Positions 12,213 through 22,723 of a DNA stretch of 64,000 bases are shown here, in pieces. The notes under the pieces are model-generated. The model worked only from the letters and a program-made list of their open reading frames with translations. It did not search any database and had not been told where the DNA came from. A program made the translations under genes and the position numbers. Position 1 is the stretch's first letter. The number at the start of each line of letters is the position of its first letter. The stretch lies in contig NW_026016878.1 of the NCBI RefSeq assembly GCF_020379485.1, positions 62,001 through 126,000 on the forward strand, given 5' to 3'. Origin of the DNA: Brassica napus (lineage: Eukaryota; Streptophyta; Magnoliopsida; Brassicales; Brassicaceae).

Positions 12213-13527
12213 TCTATTCTATTAAAAGGGAAGCAGTCTTGAAAAATCTACTTATAAAAGGTTGTTGGACTTATTTGTTAGAAATTTAACATGTCTTCTT
12301 TTATATAGTATCAATAATATTAACAGAGAATAAGACATTCATTAATAGCAGAATATTCTTTTAATTTTTGGGATTTAACTACATTTAAGCTAACAATAAA
12401 ATCGACCAAATTAATTATATTTTACCCCACAATAATAGGTTAGTATGGTATTTTACCAAATACAAGAGCGGTTATTTAATATTTATTCATTTCGAATATT
12501 GAATCAAATCACATAGAATAAATATTTATTCTAAACGTGGACTAAGTAAACATACTAAAAATGCACTAAGATTTTTATACTAATTAACAACTTATCTATG
12601 TTTTTTCTGTAATTCAAAATCATTCAGAACTAAAAGAAATAAAAGGTTATAGATTAACAAACAAAATGACATCTAATTATTTTTTAAAAACCTATGTATC
12701 AATATTCAAAATAAATCATTCAAATATTATGCATATATTCAAAATAACAAAAAAATTCTAATATAAACTAAAATACTATACTGTAAACCATATATCATAT
12801 ACATATTTTAATATCATTTATTTTAATTTTCATCCATCATAAATTTTTTTTTTGAATATTCCTTAAAACCAAATAAAAATTTTACCTAAAAATTAACATA
12901 ATAAATTATTAAAGAAAAAATATTATAAAATTAACTTTTAAACCTAAAAAAATTACCTAAAAATTAACATTTTTTTTTAATATTCCGTAAAACCAAATTA
13001 AGATTTTACCTAAAAAATAACATAATAAATAATTAAAGAAAAAATATTATAAAATAACTTTTAAACCTAAAATGAAAACATAAACTTGTACTAAGTTATT
13101 TATAACAAAAATAAACTAATACTGTTATATCAATAATTTTTTTTTCTGTTAACATTTTTTCGAATGATATAATAAAATTTTATTCAATTTTAGCTTTCTA
13201 AATATATGAAAAATTTAATCAAAAAGTTTTATCATGTTTTTTTGAGTTTATATGAGATCAATCAGTATCGTATTACAGGTTAATAGCAAATTTTTGGATT
13301 GTTATTAGATTTATCATATTTTTTATAAATGTGAACTGGATTATATTTTGGGTCGTCGAGTTGCGACCATGAGTCGGGATTGGATATAAAAATGGTGCTT
13401 CAAACTCAAACATTATGATAAAACAACTTAAAAATTATTTATTTAATAAGAATTAAATTCAAGAAAATTTTGTCAAAAGGATCAACAAAAAAATACCCGC
13501 GCTTTCGAAGCGCGGGTCAAAATCTAG
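12213..13527 (+). mobile_element. Non-autonomous Helitron, 1.3 kb
   Basis: The start TCTATTCTATTAAAAGGGAA follows an A. The end has a strong hairpin CCCGCGCTTTCGAAGCGCGGG (13496-13516), then TCAAAAT and CTAG followed by T. Internal sequence near 13380-13460 resembles that near 57970-58040, so the 58.4-kb Helitron belongs to the same family. No coding capacity. Confidence 0.8.
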
Positions 13528-15720
13528 TTGTTGTTTATGATTATACGAAATCAATAATAAAGATCAAATGTAAATCAACAATGTTGCATATTTCTTTTGT
13601 TTCAAGGCTCAACATTATCTCTCTTCATTTTATTCCCTGCTATCTCCTCTTGTCCGTCTTGATTGAACATACAAATAAGTCACAGTATACGCATGTTATA
13701 TTCAAAGTCATAATTGACATTATTTGCTTTAATGTATCCCACTGTGTGGTTTGTACGTAGTTGGTTTTTTATTTGTTCGACACTTGAGTCCTGAGCATAT
13801 GTTTGTGTCATCCAATTTTATATATACATCCTAGTTTTATCCATTTTGTTGAAATTGGTAATATAAATCTTAAAATTCATGTGAAAGTAAGCTTTGTAAC
13901 TGTTTAGTTTTCTTCTCTTCTGCAATGATGTCTTACAAACAGAGTTCATAAGAAGAGTAAGTAAGCTACACATCCAAATTCCTTTGAAGATCCTATGGTT
14001 TTATCATTGTCTTTACTAATTAACTAACATATATGCTGGTTTTAGATTGAACACCGATGCATTTAGAACCGCTCAAGCTTGTGCTCTTCGTGAGGTAATG
14101 AGTACTGTAGCTTCCTCCTCTATTCTCTGTTTTCCTAGATTCCAAGGTTGAAGCCCCATCAGTTGCTGCACTTTTCTCAACGTCACCGCTTTCTCCTGCA
14201 GTTTCGACTTTTGGAGCAGGAACTCACTCTTTGCAATACACAATGCTCCCTAGGTTACATAAACAACCTACACTTTACTGCATATAGGTTTAGTTAAAAC
14301 CAAATTTAAATGCAGTGGAAGAAGATGATCCAGAAAACATTGTGAGCACTAAGGTACCCTGCGGAAATAAAAAGAACATATCAAGACAGCTAAATGGTGC
14401 TCAAAAACAAAATATAACTAAACCAGTTTCATGAAATAATCACTACTTAATACAGTGATTTATATCTTTAGATGCATAATCTTAAGAGAATGACCAATTT
14501 GAGATAAGAAGATGGAAAATGAAAGATAATAGGAAGCTGGCTAATATTAACAAATATCTAATACAACCCAAACCCAAAATTATTAATAGGTGACGAAATA
14601 CTAAAATACGTTGCACGAACCGTAATATCACACCTTTTAATTAGCAAATGCGTTAATGATTCTCTGCACACGCATCTCCTACTTGTAATGGACAACAATC
14701 ATAGAGAGATATGGCTTAGCGATACTTCTCTTCTCCATCGCCAACAACTCACAGGTATGGTGGGACCGGGAGAACCATCGGGACATGGCTCAGCCGCCGG
14801 ATCTCATCGGGCCATTCTTCTTCATGTTTCGCTCTCAAAGGTTGATTGGTGTTTGAACAACAATCGCATCAGACAGACATTTTCAATCAGGTTTCTAAGT
14901 TTGAGATAGAAGAGAAACTGAGAGAATATGTGGAGATTCATCAGACTCTCAGCTATCTCCAATTTATAGAATTTGAGGTGAATTTACGGTTTTCATTGAC
15001 TGGGAAGGGAGACGGAGAGTTCGAGATTGTTAATGGCTTTACTGGAGAAAAACATTCATTGTCAAATTAAGGAGGAATACGTTGAATGAAGCCAAAAATA
15101 TGGATATAAACAAAGTTGGGAGGTTAAGAGTCGAGAAATAGATGTTTTTTTGCAGACACATGAAAAAACAGAGACGGCGTTGAAGGGTCGAAGAAGAAGA
15201 AGAAGAATGAAAACCTAATCTATGAAACGGCAGAGTTTGGTCGCAAACTCATAAAACGTTAGAGCTGCTAGGCCATATATACAAACTGTACCAATGGAAT
15301 TATAGCTAACTCGGCCTTTTTGAGACTTGGACCAAAATCATGTATCAAAATTAAATCATATCACAATACTAAATTTAATAACCGAATCAAACTTAATAAC
15401 TAAACTGGACATAAATGTGGGACCCACAAACTTAAAATACTGTCGACGGTAACGCTTAGAAATATACAGATCAGACAGGCCGAAAACAATATATGATTGG
15501 CCCACAAACAATGTCCAATTCGATGATCCAACATTCGGTGGTGACGTGGAGAGATGAAACTATATGATTGGCTAGAATTAATAGTCCTACGAGGACAGGA
15601 CAGGCTAGAATTGGAAAATATCTGCCTTTTAGTATTGTGATTAGATTTGGTTTTATCATAACCGAAATTTATGTAGTAGAAAGAAGCAGCGGTAGGTAAG
15701 GAAGACAGAAAGGAACAATG
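13528..15720. other. Intergenic region with unassigned exon-like pieces
   Basis: Base composition is less AT-rich here, and several open stretches occur: 14049-14095 (peptide LNTDAFRTAQACALRE before a GT), 14784-14840 (MAQPPDLIGPFFFMFRSQ) and 14846-15070 (EEKLREYVEIHQTLSYLQ, ending in a stop). They resemble coding DNA but I could not join them into a gene or recognise a family. They may be gene relics or captured fragments. I see nothing firm in the remainder. Confidence 0.3.
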
Positions 15721-17130
15721 TTACGAGAGGATATGGGAACGAGATTCAGACTGAAGCGTTAATCTAACACCGTCTTTGAACGAAGTTGGGGAGATGTCAA
15801 GTGTCTGAATGAGTTTAGTTATGTCCATTGATATATCTGCTGGTGACACCACTCCTCGATCAACCTAGTTAAGCAAAACAGTTCACCCCCATTAACAAGT
15901 GACTGCTCTACAATATTCTTCTACAAGCGAGAGTGAAAACATCATATTACCGATGAAGCAGAAACATGTTTAATCAAGGAAAGATCGTGTCCTCTGACTT
16001 GTGCAACCACTTCCGCCATTTGAACACGAGAGAGTCTGTCCGGTCCACCAGCATTCAAAACAAGCCGCATCTGTTTATCATCTGAAGGAAGGCAACAACA
16101 ACATGTTACATTTTATTACCGAACTATGATGACTCAAAAGAAAGAATATACCTGAGAGAACCCATCTGTCAATCAACCTCAAGATAATGATAACGAGATC
16201 CGTAACATAAATGGGACAACGATACTCATCGTGGAAGAAATCAACCGTGTCTCCCTTCTGTAAGACACTATCCATCCACTATATAAAAAAAAGTCAATTC
16301 AATATACTCAGAAATGAGATCTAACTTTGATAATGTTTGTGTCGGAAAGAAACCTGAACTGGGAGAATCTTAGGGAGTGGTGAAAGAGTTTGAGGACCAA
16401 AGATGATACTACTCCTCAATATAACAAAGTTTTGACATTTATCTCTGATGAGAAGCTCTGCTGCAACTTTTGATTTGCCATAAACGTTGACCGCGAGAGT
16501 CTCGTCTTCTTCCTTGTAGAAAGACTTGACACCTTCATAAACTGATATTTGAGATCCAATCAAATAAAAAAGAAAGAAAGAAATGGGTGTGTGTGATAAA
16601 ATCTCTCTCTCTATATATGTATGACTTGTAAACCTTGATCAGTAGAGAGATGAATCAACAGGGTTTTGTGTTTTGTCTGAAAAGATGAAGATAACCAGTT
16701 AACAAGGGAAGAAGGGACGTTGATGGAGAGAGCTGAATCTGGATCTTGCTCACAGACTCGAGGAACAGAGAGAGCTGCACAATTCACGACCACGTCGGGC
16801 TGGAAACAAATTGTCGATTTCAGACCAGAGAGTCTCTAACACACAAACATTAGTTCTTTGAATCTGGGAAGAGATCCGGCGAAAGAAAGGATAGTTGATT
16901 CGACGAACCTGACCAAAGTGGTGGGAGATGGAATGGAAGCCAAGACCGGTTTTGAGATCGACATGAAACGATGGGAAATGTGGGAAAGCGTCGAGCAAGA
17001 GGCCTGGAAGGGGACAAGAGTGATGAGTGAAAGCGACGTCGTAACGATCTTCGGCGAAAGCTTGAAGAAGATGCTGGCCCAAGTAGCCCGTTCCTCCCAC
17101 AACCACCACTTTCGTCTTCTTCTTCTCCAT
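15721..17130 (-). CDS. NAD(P)-binding Rossmann-fold protein, RmlD / MAT2-beta-like
   Basis: An extended short-chain dehydrogenase-like protein of the dTDP-4-dehydrorhamnose reductase (RmlD_sub_bind) family, similar to the regulatory beta subunit of methionine adenosyltransferase. Six exons with consistent phases: 17130-16909, 16799-16634, 16541-16354, 16278-16152, 16081-15951 and 15864-15721, giving about 325 residues with no break. Visible motifs: KVVVVGGTGYLGQHLLQA (nucleotide-binding GxxGxxG) at the N-terminus, VVVNCAALS near residue 78, STDQVYEG, then VYGKSKVAAE containing the YxxxK pair and ILRSSIIFG; LVLNAGGPDRLSRVQMAE lies in the C-terminal part. The first in-frame ATG after the leader is used. 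It appears to be the counterpart of At4g00560. Substrate and partner are not shown by the sequence; the best guess is a soluble cytosolic protein. Confidence 0.85.
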
Positions 17131-17254
17131 TCTTTCTTCTCCGGCTACTCTCCCACCCACGTTTGTTTTCTTATGTAACTCAATTTTTTTTACCTCTTCA
17201 TCACTGTTCAGTAAAAAAAAAAATGGACTTAAATTTAAAATACAGAAAAAATCA

Positions 17255-19614
17255 TCCCACTATATAAAAGAAGCTAAATTTGAGCTTCATAAGGCTATCC
17301 ACATGGTCAAAATAATCATGACCAATCAAAGTGCCAGGTCATTTTGGACTGGGCTTGAAATTAAAAAAAATTAGTGACCTTCAGAGCCCATTTGACCCAT
17401 CTTGCAGCCCAATCCCGAGTTTCTCTTGACAGTGATGTCGCACAATCCCGTGTTCTAAACATATGGCTCCTTCTCCACCTAACCCTAATCGCCGTCTCAT
17501 CCCTTCATTGATTCTCTTCCTCTCCCCCAGCTCCTCCCGTATAACGCCTCGGATGTGAGTGCTGGTACTTCAATGTGCTCCCATAAATCCTCCATTCAAG
17601 ATCCCTACAGACCCTCCACATCATAATCGTTAGAAGATGGAGAAAAAAGCAATGGCACATAGACGTATGGAAACGTAGACACAAAGCGACGCCGCGAAGC
17701 TGCTAGGGTTTTTTCTTTTCTTCTGATCGTCATTGTTTCAGGTTTTACTTTTGTTCACTCTCTGACTCAATTTAAGATTTCTGAGTTTCTTTGTGATTGA
17801 AATGGCTCTAAGTTAAGCTGACTTGGCTCTCCAGCTCTGTAGTAAGGGTTCTGGGTACTAATCTATGATGATTCCAAACTCCAAAGTCTCGTACTTTGGA
17901 GTGATTCAAGAGGTTTATGATAATATTACCGAACATCATTACCTGACAGATCTTCTGCTTATTGTAGTGCTATTAATCATTACCAGAGTCTTCAGAGTTT
18001 TTTTTTCCGTAAACAGATCGAAAAGTTTACACCTTTTTGTATGTTTCCTTTTTTTGGTTATAAATTTTTAAAAAGGGAAAGTGATGATTGGGTTCCTTTT
18101 TTGTGACTAATGATTTTTCTCAGATGACAGGGGATGTTGTAACGATCTGTTGAGCTGTTTAGGATAGTGTGAAACAAAAAAAATGGATGATGATAATGGG
18201 CTTGAGCTCAGCTTGGGTCTCTCATGTGGTGGAGGGAAAGGTAAAGGTAACAATGCTGGAACCTCCTCTGAGAATCACAATCTAGAAGGAGGAGGTGATA
18301 GAAGCGCTAAAGTGATTGATGACTTTAAGAACTTTCTTCATCCAACAACTTCTCAGAGACCAGCAGCAGAGCAGAGTTCTGAACCTCCTCCACAGAATTT
18401 CTTCAATGACCTCTCCAAAGCACCAACCGCTGATGCTGAAGCTTCCACGAAGCCTCTGTGGGTGGAAGACAAGGCGATGAAAGAAGCAGGAAGCAGCAAA
18501 ATAAAGGAGGAGGCATGTGTTGATATGCACTAGATGAAGAAGAAGACAAAGGCATCCTATGTTTCGAACGCGACTGATGAAGGATCAAAAGCTGATAACG
18601 AAGATGTAGCGGAGTGTGAAGCAGGTGGTGGTGATGGTGGTGGCTCTTCTTCCAAAAAAAAATAAACGTACGAAAACATAGACTCAACTGTTCTACCTTT
18701 GGTTGCTTAACGCCTCCAAAGATGATTGATAGCTTCAATAAAATAAAGACGTTTGATCTTAGATCAGTTGGAGGAGCTCAAAGCAGCAACGCTCCCAAGT
18801 GAAGACATCCAAATCAGCGATGGAGATCAAGACAAAATTTTCAGTTGCAGCGGTAATTCTTAATTAATCCAATAAAGTTTATCCATTTGCAGAAATGGAT
18901 CATAACAAAACAGTCGGAAACAAGGTGGTGCGAAAATAGTAGCATTTTTAAATCGTAGTTAGAATTTATGTTGTGTGAATGAAATTGAGTGTGTTGCAGT
19001 AAATTAGCATGTACTTTCACATCATCCAATACAATGCATTTCTTCAGCCCATCCAGGTGACTCAGGGGCTGATATGTCGTGTTCACACGTAAAGCTAGAA
19101 GAAAAAAACTATCGAGGCCTGACTTATGGCAATATGTCTTGGAATATTATGATACTGCATGCACATAAGTGTACATAAATATGTCTTGGACTCATTTATA
19201 ACGTGCAAATGAACCATGTTAAGCTTCTATATAAAAATCTCTATTTGTTTTACTAATTCAAGTCAATACTATCAAGTTAGGAACATGTCCAACATAAAGA
19301 AATCTAATTACATTTAGAAACTACATTTATATTCTATATATTTTGTAACCCCTGCAAATATATATTTTTAAATTAGTCTAACATATGCCAACAAATTTAA
19401 CTTTTATATAATGCATAAAAATATAAAGATGATGTTGTGAGATAAGAATGTACACACAAAATTTAAAATAAAAGAATTGACAAATTATATATATTATTTT
19501 AAAAATAAATTTATATAATAACTTAATAATATAAATCATAATCAAAAATACTATTCGTATCACATTTGTATTAACCGAAAAATTCGTGCTTTTGAAGCAC
19601 GAATCAAAATGTAG
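17255..19614 (+). mobile_element. Probable Helitron that carries a NINJA gene fragment
   Basis: A candidate 5' end, TCCCACTATATAAAAGAAGC after an A, lies at 17255. A 3'-type hairpin, ATTCGTGCTTTTGAAGCACG continuing to AAT (19582-19604), is followed by CAAAATGTAG, a decayed form of the CAAAATCTAG seen in neighbouring Helitrons. Between them lies the NINJA fragment. Both ends are less exact than in the other Helitrons, so the element is inferred rather than proven. Confidence 0.5.
18183..18665 (+). pseudogene. NINJA: NINJA (JAZ-interacting jasmonate repressor) 5' fragment, truncated
   Basis: NINJA links JAZ repressors to TOPLESS through an N-terminal EAR motif. The fragment starts MDDDNGLELSLGLSCGG, with the LELSLGL EAR motif at residues 7-13. 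It continues with RSAKVIDDFKNFLHP, PPQNFFNDLSKAP and ASTKPLWVEDKA, all hallmarks of NINJA. A TAG follows DMH at residue 116. Homologous sequence goes on in frame (KKKTKASYVSNATDEG) to a second stop at about 18662, where homology ends. The middle and the C-terminal JAZ-binding domain are missing (the full protein is roughly 425 residues). Leader-like sequence precedes the ATG, so this is a DNA-level copy, probably inside a Helitron. If expressed, it would be a short EAR-containing peptide. Confidence 0.8.
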
Positions 19615-21025
19615 ACTAATATAGCTCCTAATTTTTATTTAAAAATTAAATTTCTAAAAAAAAAAAGATTAAAGACAGCTATCAAGTCTGTTTAAAAAAT
19701 ATAGTGGTTTGTTCTTGCACCAGAATCTTGGTTATGCAATTCAAAATCTATTATGTTGTTTTGTAACTTTTCTTCTTAAAACAGAGACAAAGAGTAATGA
19801 ACAAAGACAATTATGAACTCTTATTGTCAGATTGTTTGTTTTTTTTTCTCTCGCTTCAATTTGATGACTGTAACTAATTATTTTAATTCACACAAAATTT
19901 TCATATTTTAAACGTATCACATTAAATATAAAAATCTTCAATAGATTATAATACCTAAATGTTCTTCTCGATAGACAATAATATCAGAAAGGCAAGTAGC
20001 ACATCTCCTGCCACAATCACCGGCGGCAATCACTGAAAGTTCAAAAAAATCTTTTGTCTCATCAATACAAATCAACAAAATATACGAATAAATTCAGTAA
20101 CATTGCATATTTGATACAAACCGGTTAACAACCTCAGCTCCACATAACATTCACATCATCTTCCACTCAGAAATTTGCAACGAGAAGAAAGGCGGATACA
20201 ACTATTACGTGTAAGTTACTCAATCAGTGGATTTCCACATTTCAAGATCTCTCTCTTTCGCTGACTCATTTTCTAATTATTTCTTTCGTCAAAGGGTCGT
20301 TTTCCTCAACATGGTGGTCAAATCAAACCACAATGATCCTCCACCTGCTGGAGGTAAATCAAAATTACAACTTTACTGTGCGTTTATAGAATTCTCGAAC
20401 ACATACGAACCCAATCACCCCTCTTTGGAATCCAAGAAATCATTTGTCTAAAATTCGGACAGAACATCTTAACTATTAAGTGCAAAATTAAGGGTAGAGA
20501 TAGTTTGATCTGGTAGGTTATACTTTGAAAGTAACACAACAAAACCTTAGTATTAAATTCTCGATCAATTTATCTGGTTTTTCGTTCATAAGTTTTTTTC
20601 AACGGGCCTTTTTTCCATGTAATTCATAAAATTTCTAATTAGTTTATTAATGAAAGACCTAAACACACTTTTAAAAGATTATGTTCAAATTCAAAACACC
20701 ATAATGCTAAACAATATCTCAATTACGAAGTTCTTTTACATATTTTTAATTTTCAACACGTTAATTTAATTTCCATTACTACAGAAAACCACTTTACACA
20801 ACCAAAAATATCAACTCCCCTCTACTTTTACATCTCTATCGATTGACTTCCAACTATATTCGCATAAAAAAATGAACAATCAATCTTAAAAAACTTAGTG
20901 TCATATATTCATTCTTATAATTACTTTAAATCTATTTTAACAACAACCAGAAACAGCCACAACTATAATCATATACAAATTTTAACTTCATCCAATATCC
21001 GCGCGTAGCGCGGACACGATCCTAG
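19615..21025 (+). mobile_element. Helitron 3' end at 21025; 5' limit unclear
   Basis: TCCGCGCGTAGCGCGGA (20998-21014) is a perfect hairpin followed by CACGATC and CTAG with T, a classic Helitron terminus. The 5' end is not evident. Inside, 20227-20451 is an open frame with MVVKSNHNDPPPAGG from an internal ATG at 20310, and GC content is higher near 20000-20360, so part may be a captured gene fragment, which I do not recognise. Confidence 0.55.
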
Positions 21026-21029
21026 TTTG

Positions 21030-22015
21030 TTTAAAAACATGAATTTTCTCGAACTATTTAAAGCCTCAAATTATTTTGACTAACTGTTTTAACTTCGAAC
21101 ATATTTTGACTAAGCCATTTTTAAGACGTCATTAAAATAGTTAGCTGGGTTAATCTTCGTCTTTAATCTCTGTTAAATGCATAGTTGTTTTGAAATTTTG
21201 AAAAACACTTATTCCTCAAAGTAAGCGAACTCGTTGCCAAAACTACATACATTTTTATAAAACTAAACCACTAGACCACTTACAATTATGTTAACTTGTA
21301 TGAATACTAATAGTTAATATTATTAAACTTCATTTTCTCCCAACCTAAATTCTTAAATTATTTCAAATCTAAAAATTATATGTTATTTTGAAGATTGTCG
21401 TGGCAAGGTAGTAGTCTTGGGTTGAGTCTATGGGACATATCTTGGAGCTCATCAGTGTCTCCATTCATCTATAGGTTGATATACTCCCGTCAAAACAGAG
21501 CTGAAGACTTTCTTTAGGTGGTACACGAGATACATATATCTAAGTCTTCGGTTTAGTTGTTGATATATATGTATGAAAAGGAAGACTCAATTTTAAGAGG
21601 CGTGACTCTGTTTTGTATGAGTGATAATATACTGACACAATTAGATTTTGGTTTTGAAAAGAAACAATTTTGGATTTATTAGATTCAGAAACGAATTAGG
21701 GATTTAGACTGTGAGAAGATGATTTAGAAGTTTAATAATATTAACTATTAGTACTTATACAAATTAATAGAATTGTAAGTGGCCTACTGGTTTAGCTTTG
21801 CAACAAGTGTAGCTTTGGTCACGGGTTTGATTCCCTTGAGGAACAATTTTAAAAACAAATTCAAAAAGCGATATCATTTGAATTTAACAGAGATTAACCC
21901 CACTAACTCAATCTTTTAGCCATTTTAACGAGGTCTTAAAATGACTAGAAGTTAAAACGGCTAGTAAAGATAAGTTGTGGCTTTAAATGATCTACAAAAA
22001 AGTTCATATTTTTCA
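21030..22015. mobile_element. Foldback-type DNA element with TIRs of about 250-300 bp containing tRNA-like boxes
   Basis: The left part (from about 21030) and right part (to about 22015) are inverted copies. TATTTAAAGCCTCAAATTA matches the complement of the right-hand TAAGTTGTGGCTTTAAAT. GGGTTAATCT and TTAATCTCTGTTAAAT match AACAGAGATTAACCCC. Farther in, ACTAAACCACTAGACCACTT matches AAGTGGCCTACTGGTTTAG. The left end abuts the Helitron end at 21025. No transposase. Exact borders and target duplication are not resolved. Confidence 0.6.
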
Positions 22016-22720
22016 ACCAAATTTGAAAATTGATGATTTAAATGACATTTTTTCCAATCTAAAATTAATTGGAGTTGTACATCATATAAAAGGCAATATG
22101 TACACTTTCAAAGTGTACATATTAATTGGAGTTGTATTAGTTGTACTAGTAATACTATGCATTATTTTTTATTTTAAATCTTGTACGTAAAAGATGAAAT
22201 TTGATTCTGGAAAAGACATAATTGATTAAATACAACTATAGGTCTATCGATTTGGGATAAAAAAAGAGAAAATTGGTGGATGGTTGATGATTTTTTTTTT
22301 ATTTTGTTTTAAAGTGAAAGAGCACTAGTTGAGAAGAAAATTAAAAAGAAAAAAGAAGAAGATAAGTTGAAGTTAAGTCGCGTTTTGAGTTTGAATAATA
22401 ATGACATGGGAGGTGCAACCCACTGACAGTGTTAGTAATTTTTTGACATGTGTTTTTTTTTAAACAAGTTAATTATGCTATAACTACAGTGTTAGTAATT
22501 TTTTTTTATAACACAAGTTAGGTCGCGTATTTTTTTCTCTTTTTTTTTTTACTATAGTGTTAGTACAATGCTATTACTACACTGTTAGTAAATATTATTT
22601 CTTTTGTTAAAGAAAAAGGTTAAATCCGGATCTATTAAAGACACATACTTAACTTCTGGATGGGAGGTGCAATCCACGACATGCCCTCTCCCAGATTTTC
22701 ATACGGACGTATCCGCAATC
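22016..22720. other. AT-rich intergenic sequence with a short degenerate repeat
   Basis: The words ACAGTGTTAGTAATTTTTTT (about 22427 and 22485) and TACTGTTAGTAA-like forms (about 22557-22590) recur three to four times at 60-70 bp spacing. GGGAGGTGCAACCCAC at 22409 and GGGAGGTGCAATCCAC at 22661 flank this stretch. No gene is seen. Confidence 0.4.
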
Positions 22721-22723
22721 ATG

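Noticed and set aside
13920..14095. Two-exon gene joined by GTAAGT at 13957 and an acceptor before 14046
   Set aside because: The only frame that reads LNTDAFRTAQACALRE in the second piece meets a stop in the first, so the junction does not make a gene.
16858..17178. 106-codon plus-strand open frame antisense to the reductase gene
   Set aside because: It mirrors exon 1 of a well-supported gene with matching splice sites; no independent motif.
18403..18738. Minus-strand open frame with a His-rich run opposite NINJA
   Set aside because: Antisense shadow of the NINJA coding sequence (the His run is the complement of a GGTGGT Gly stretch).
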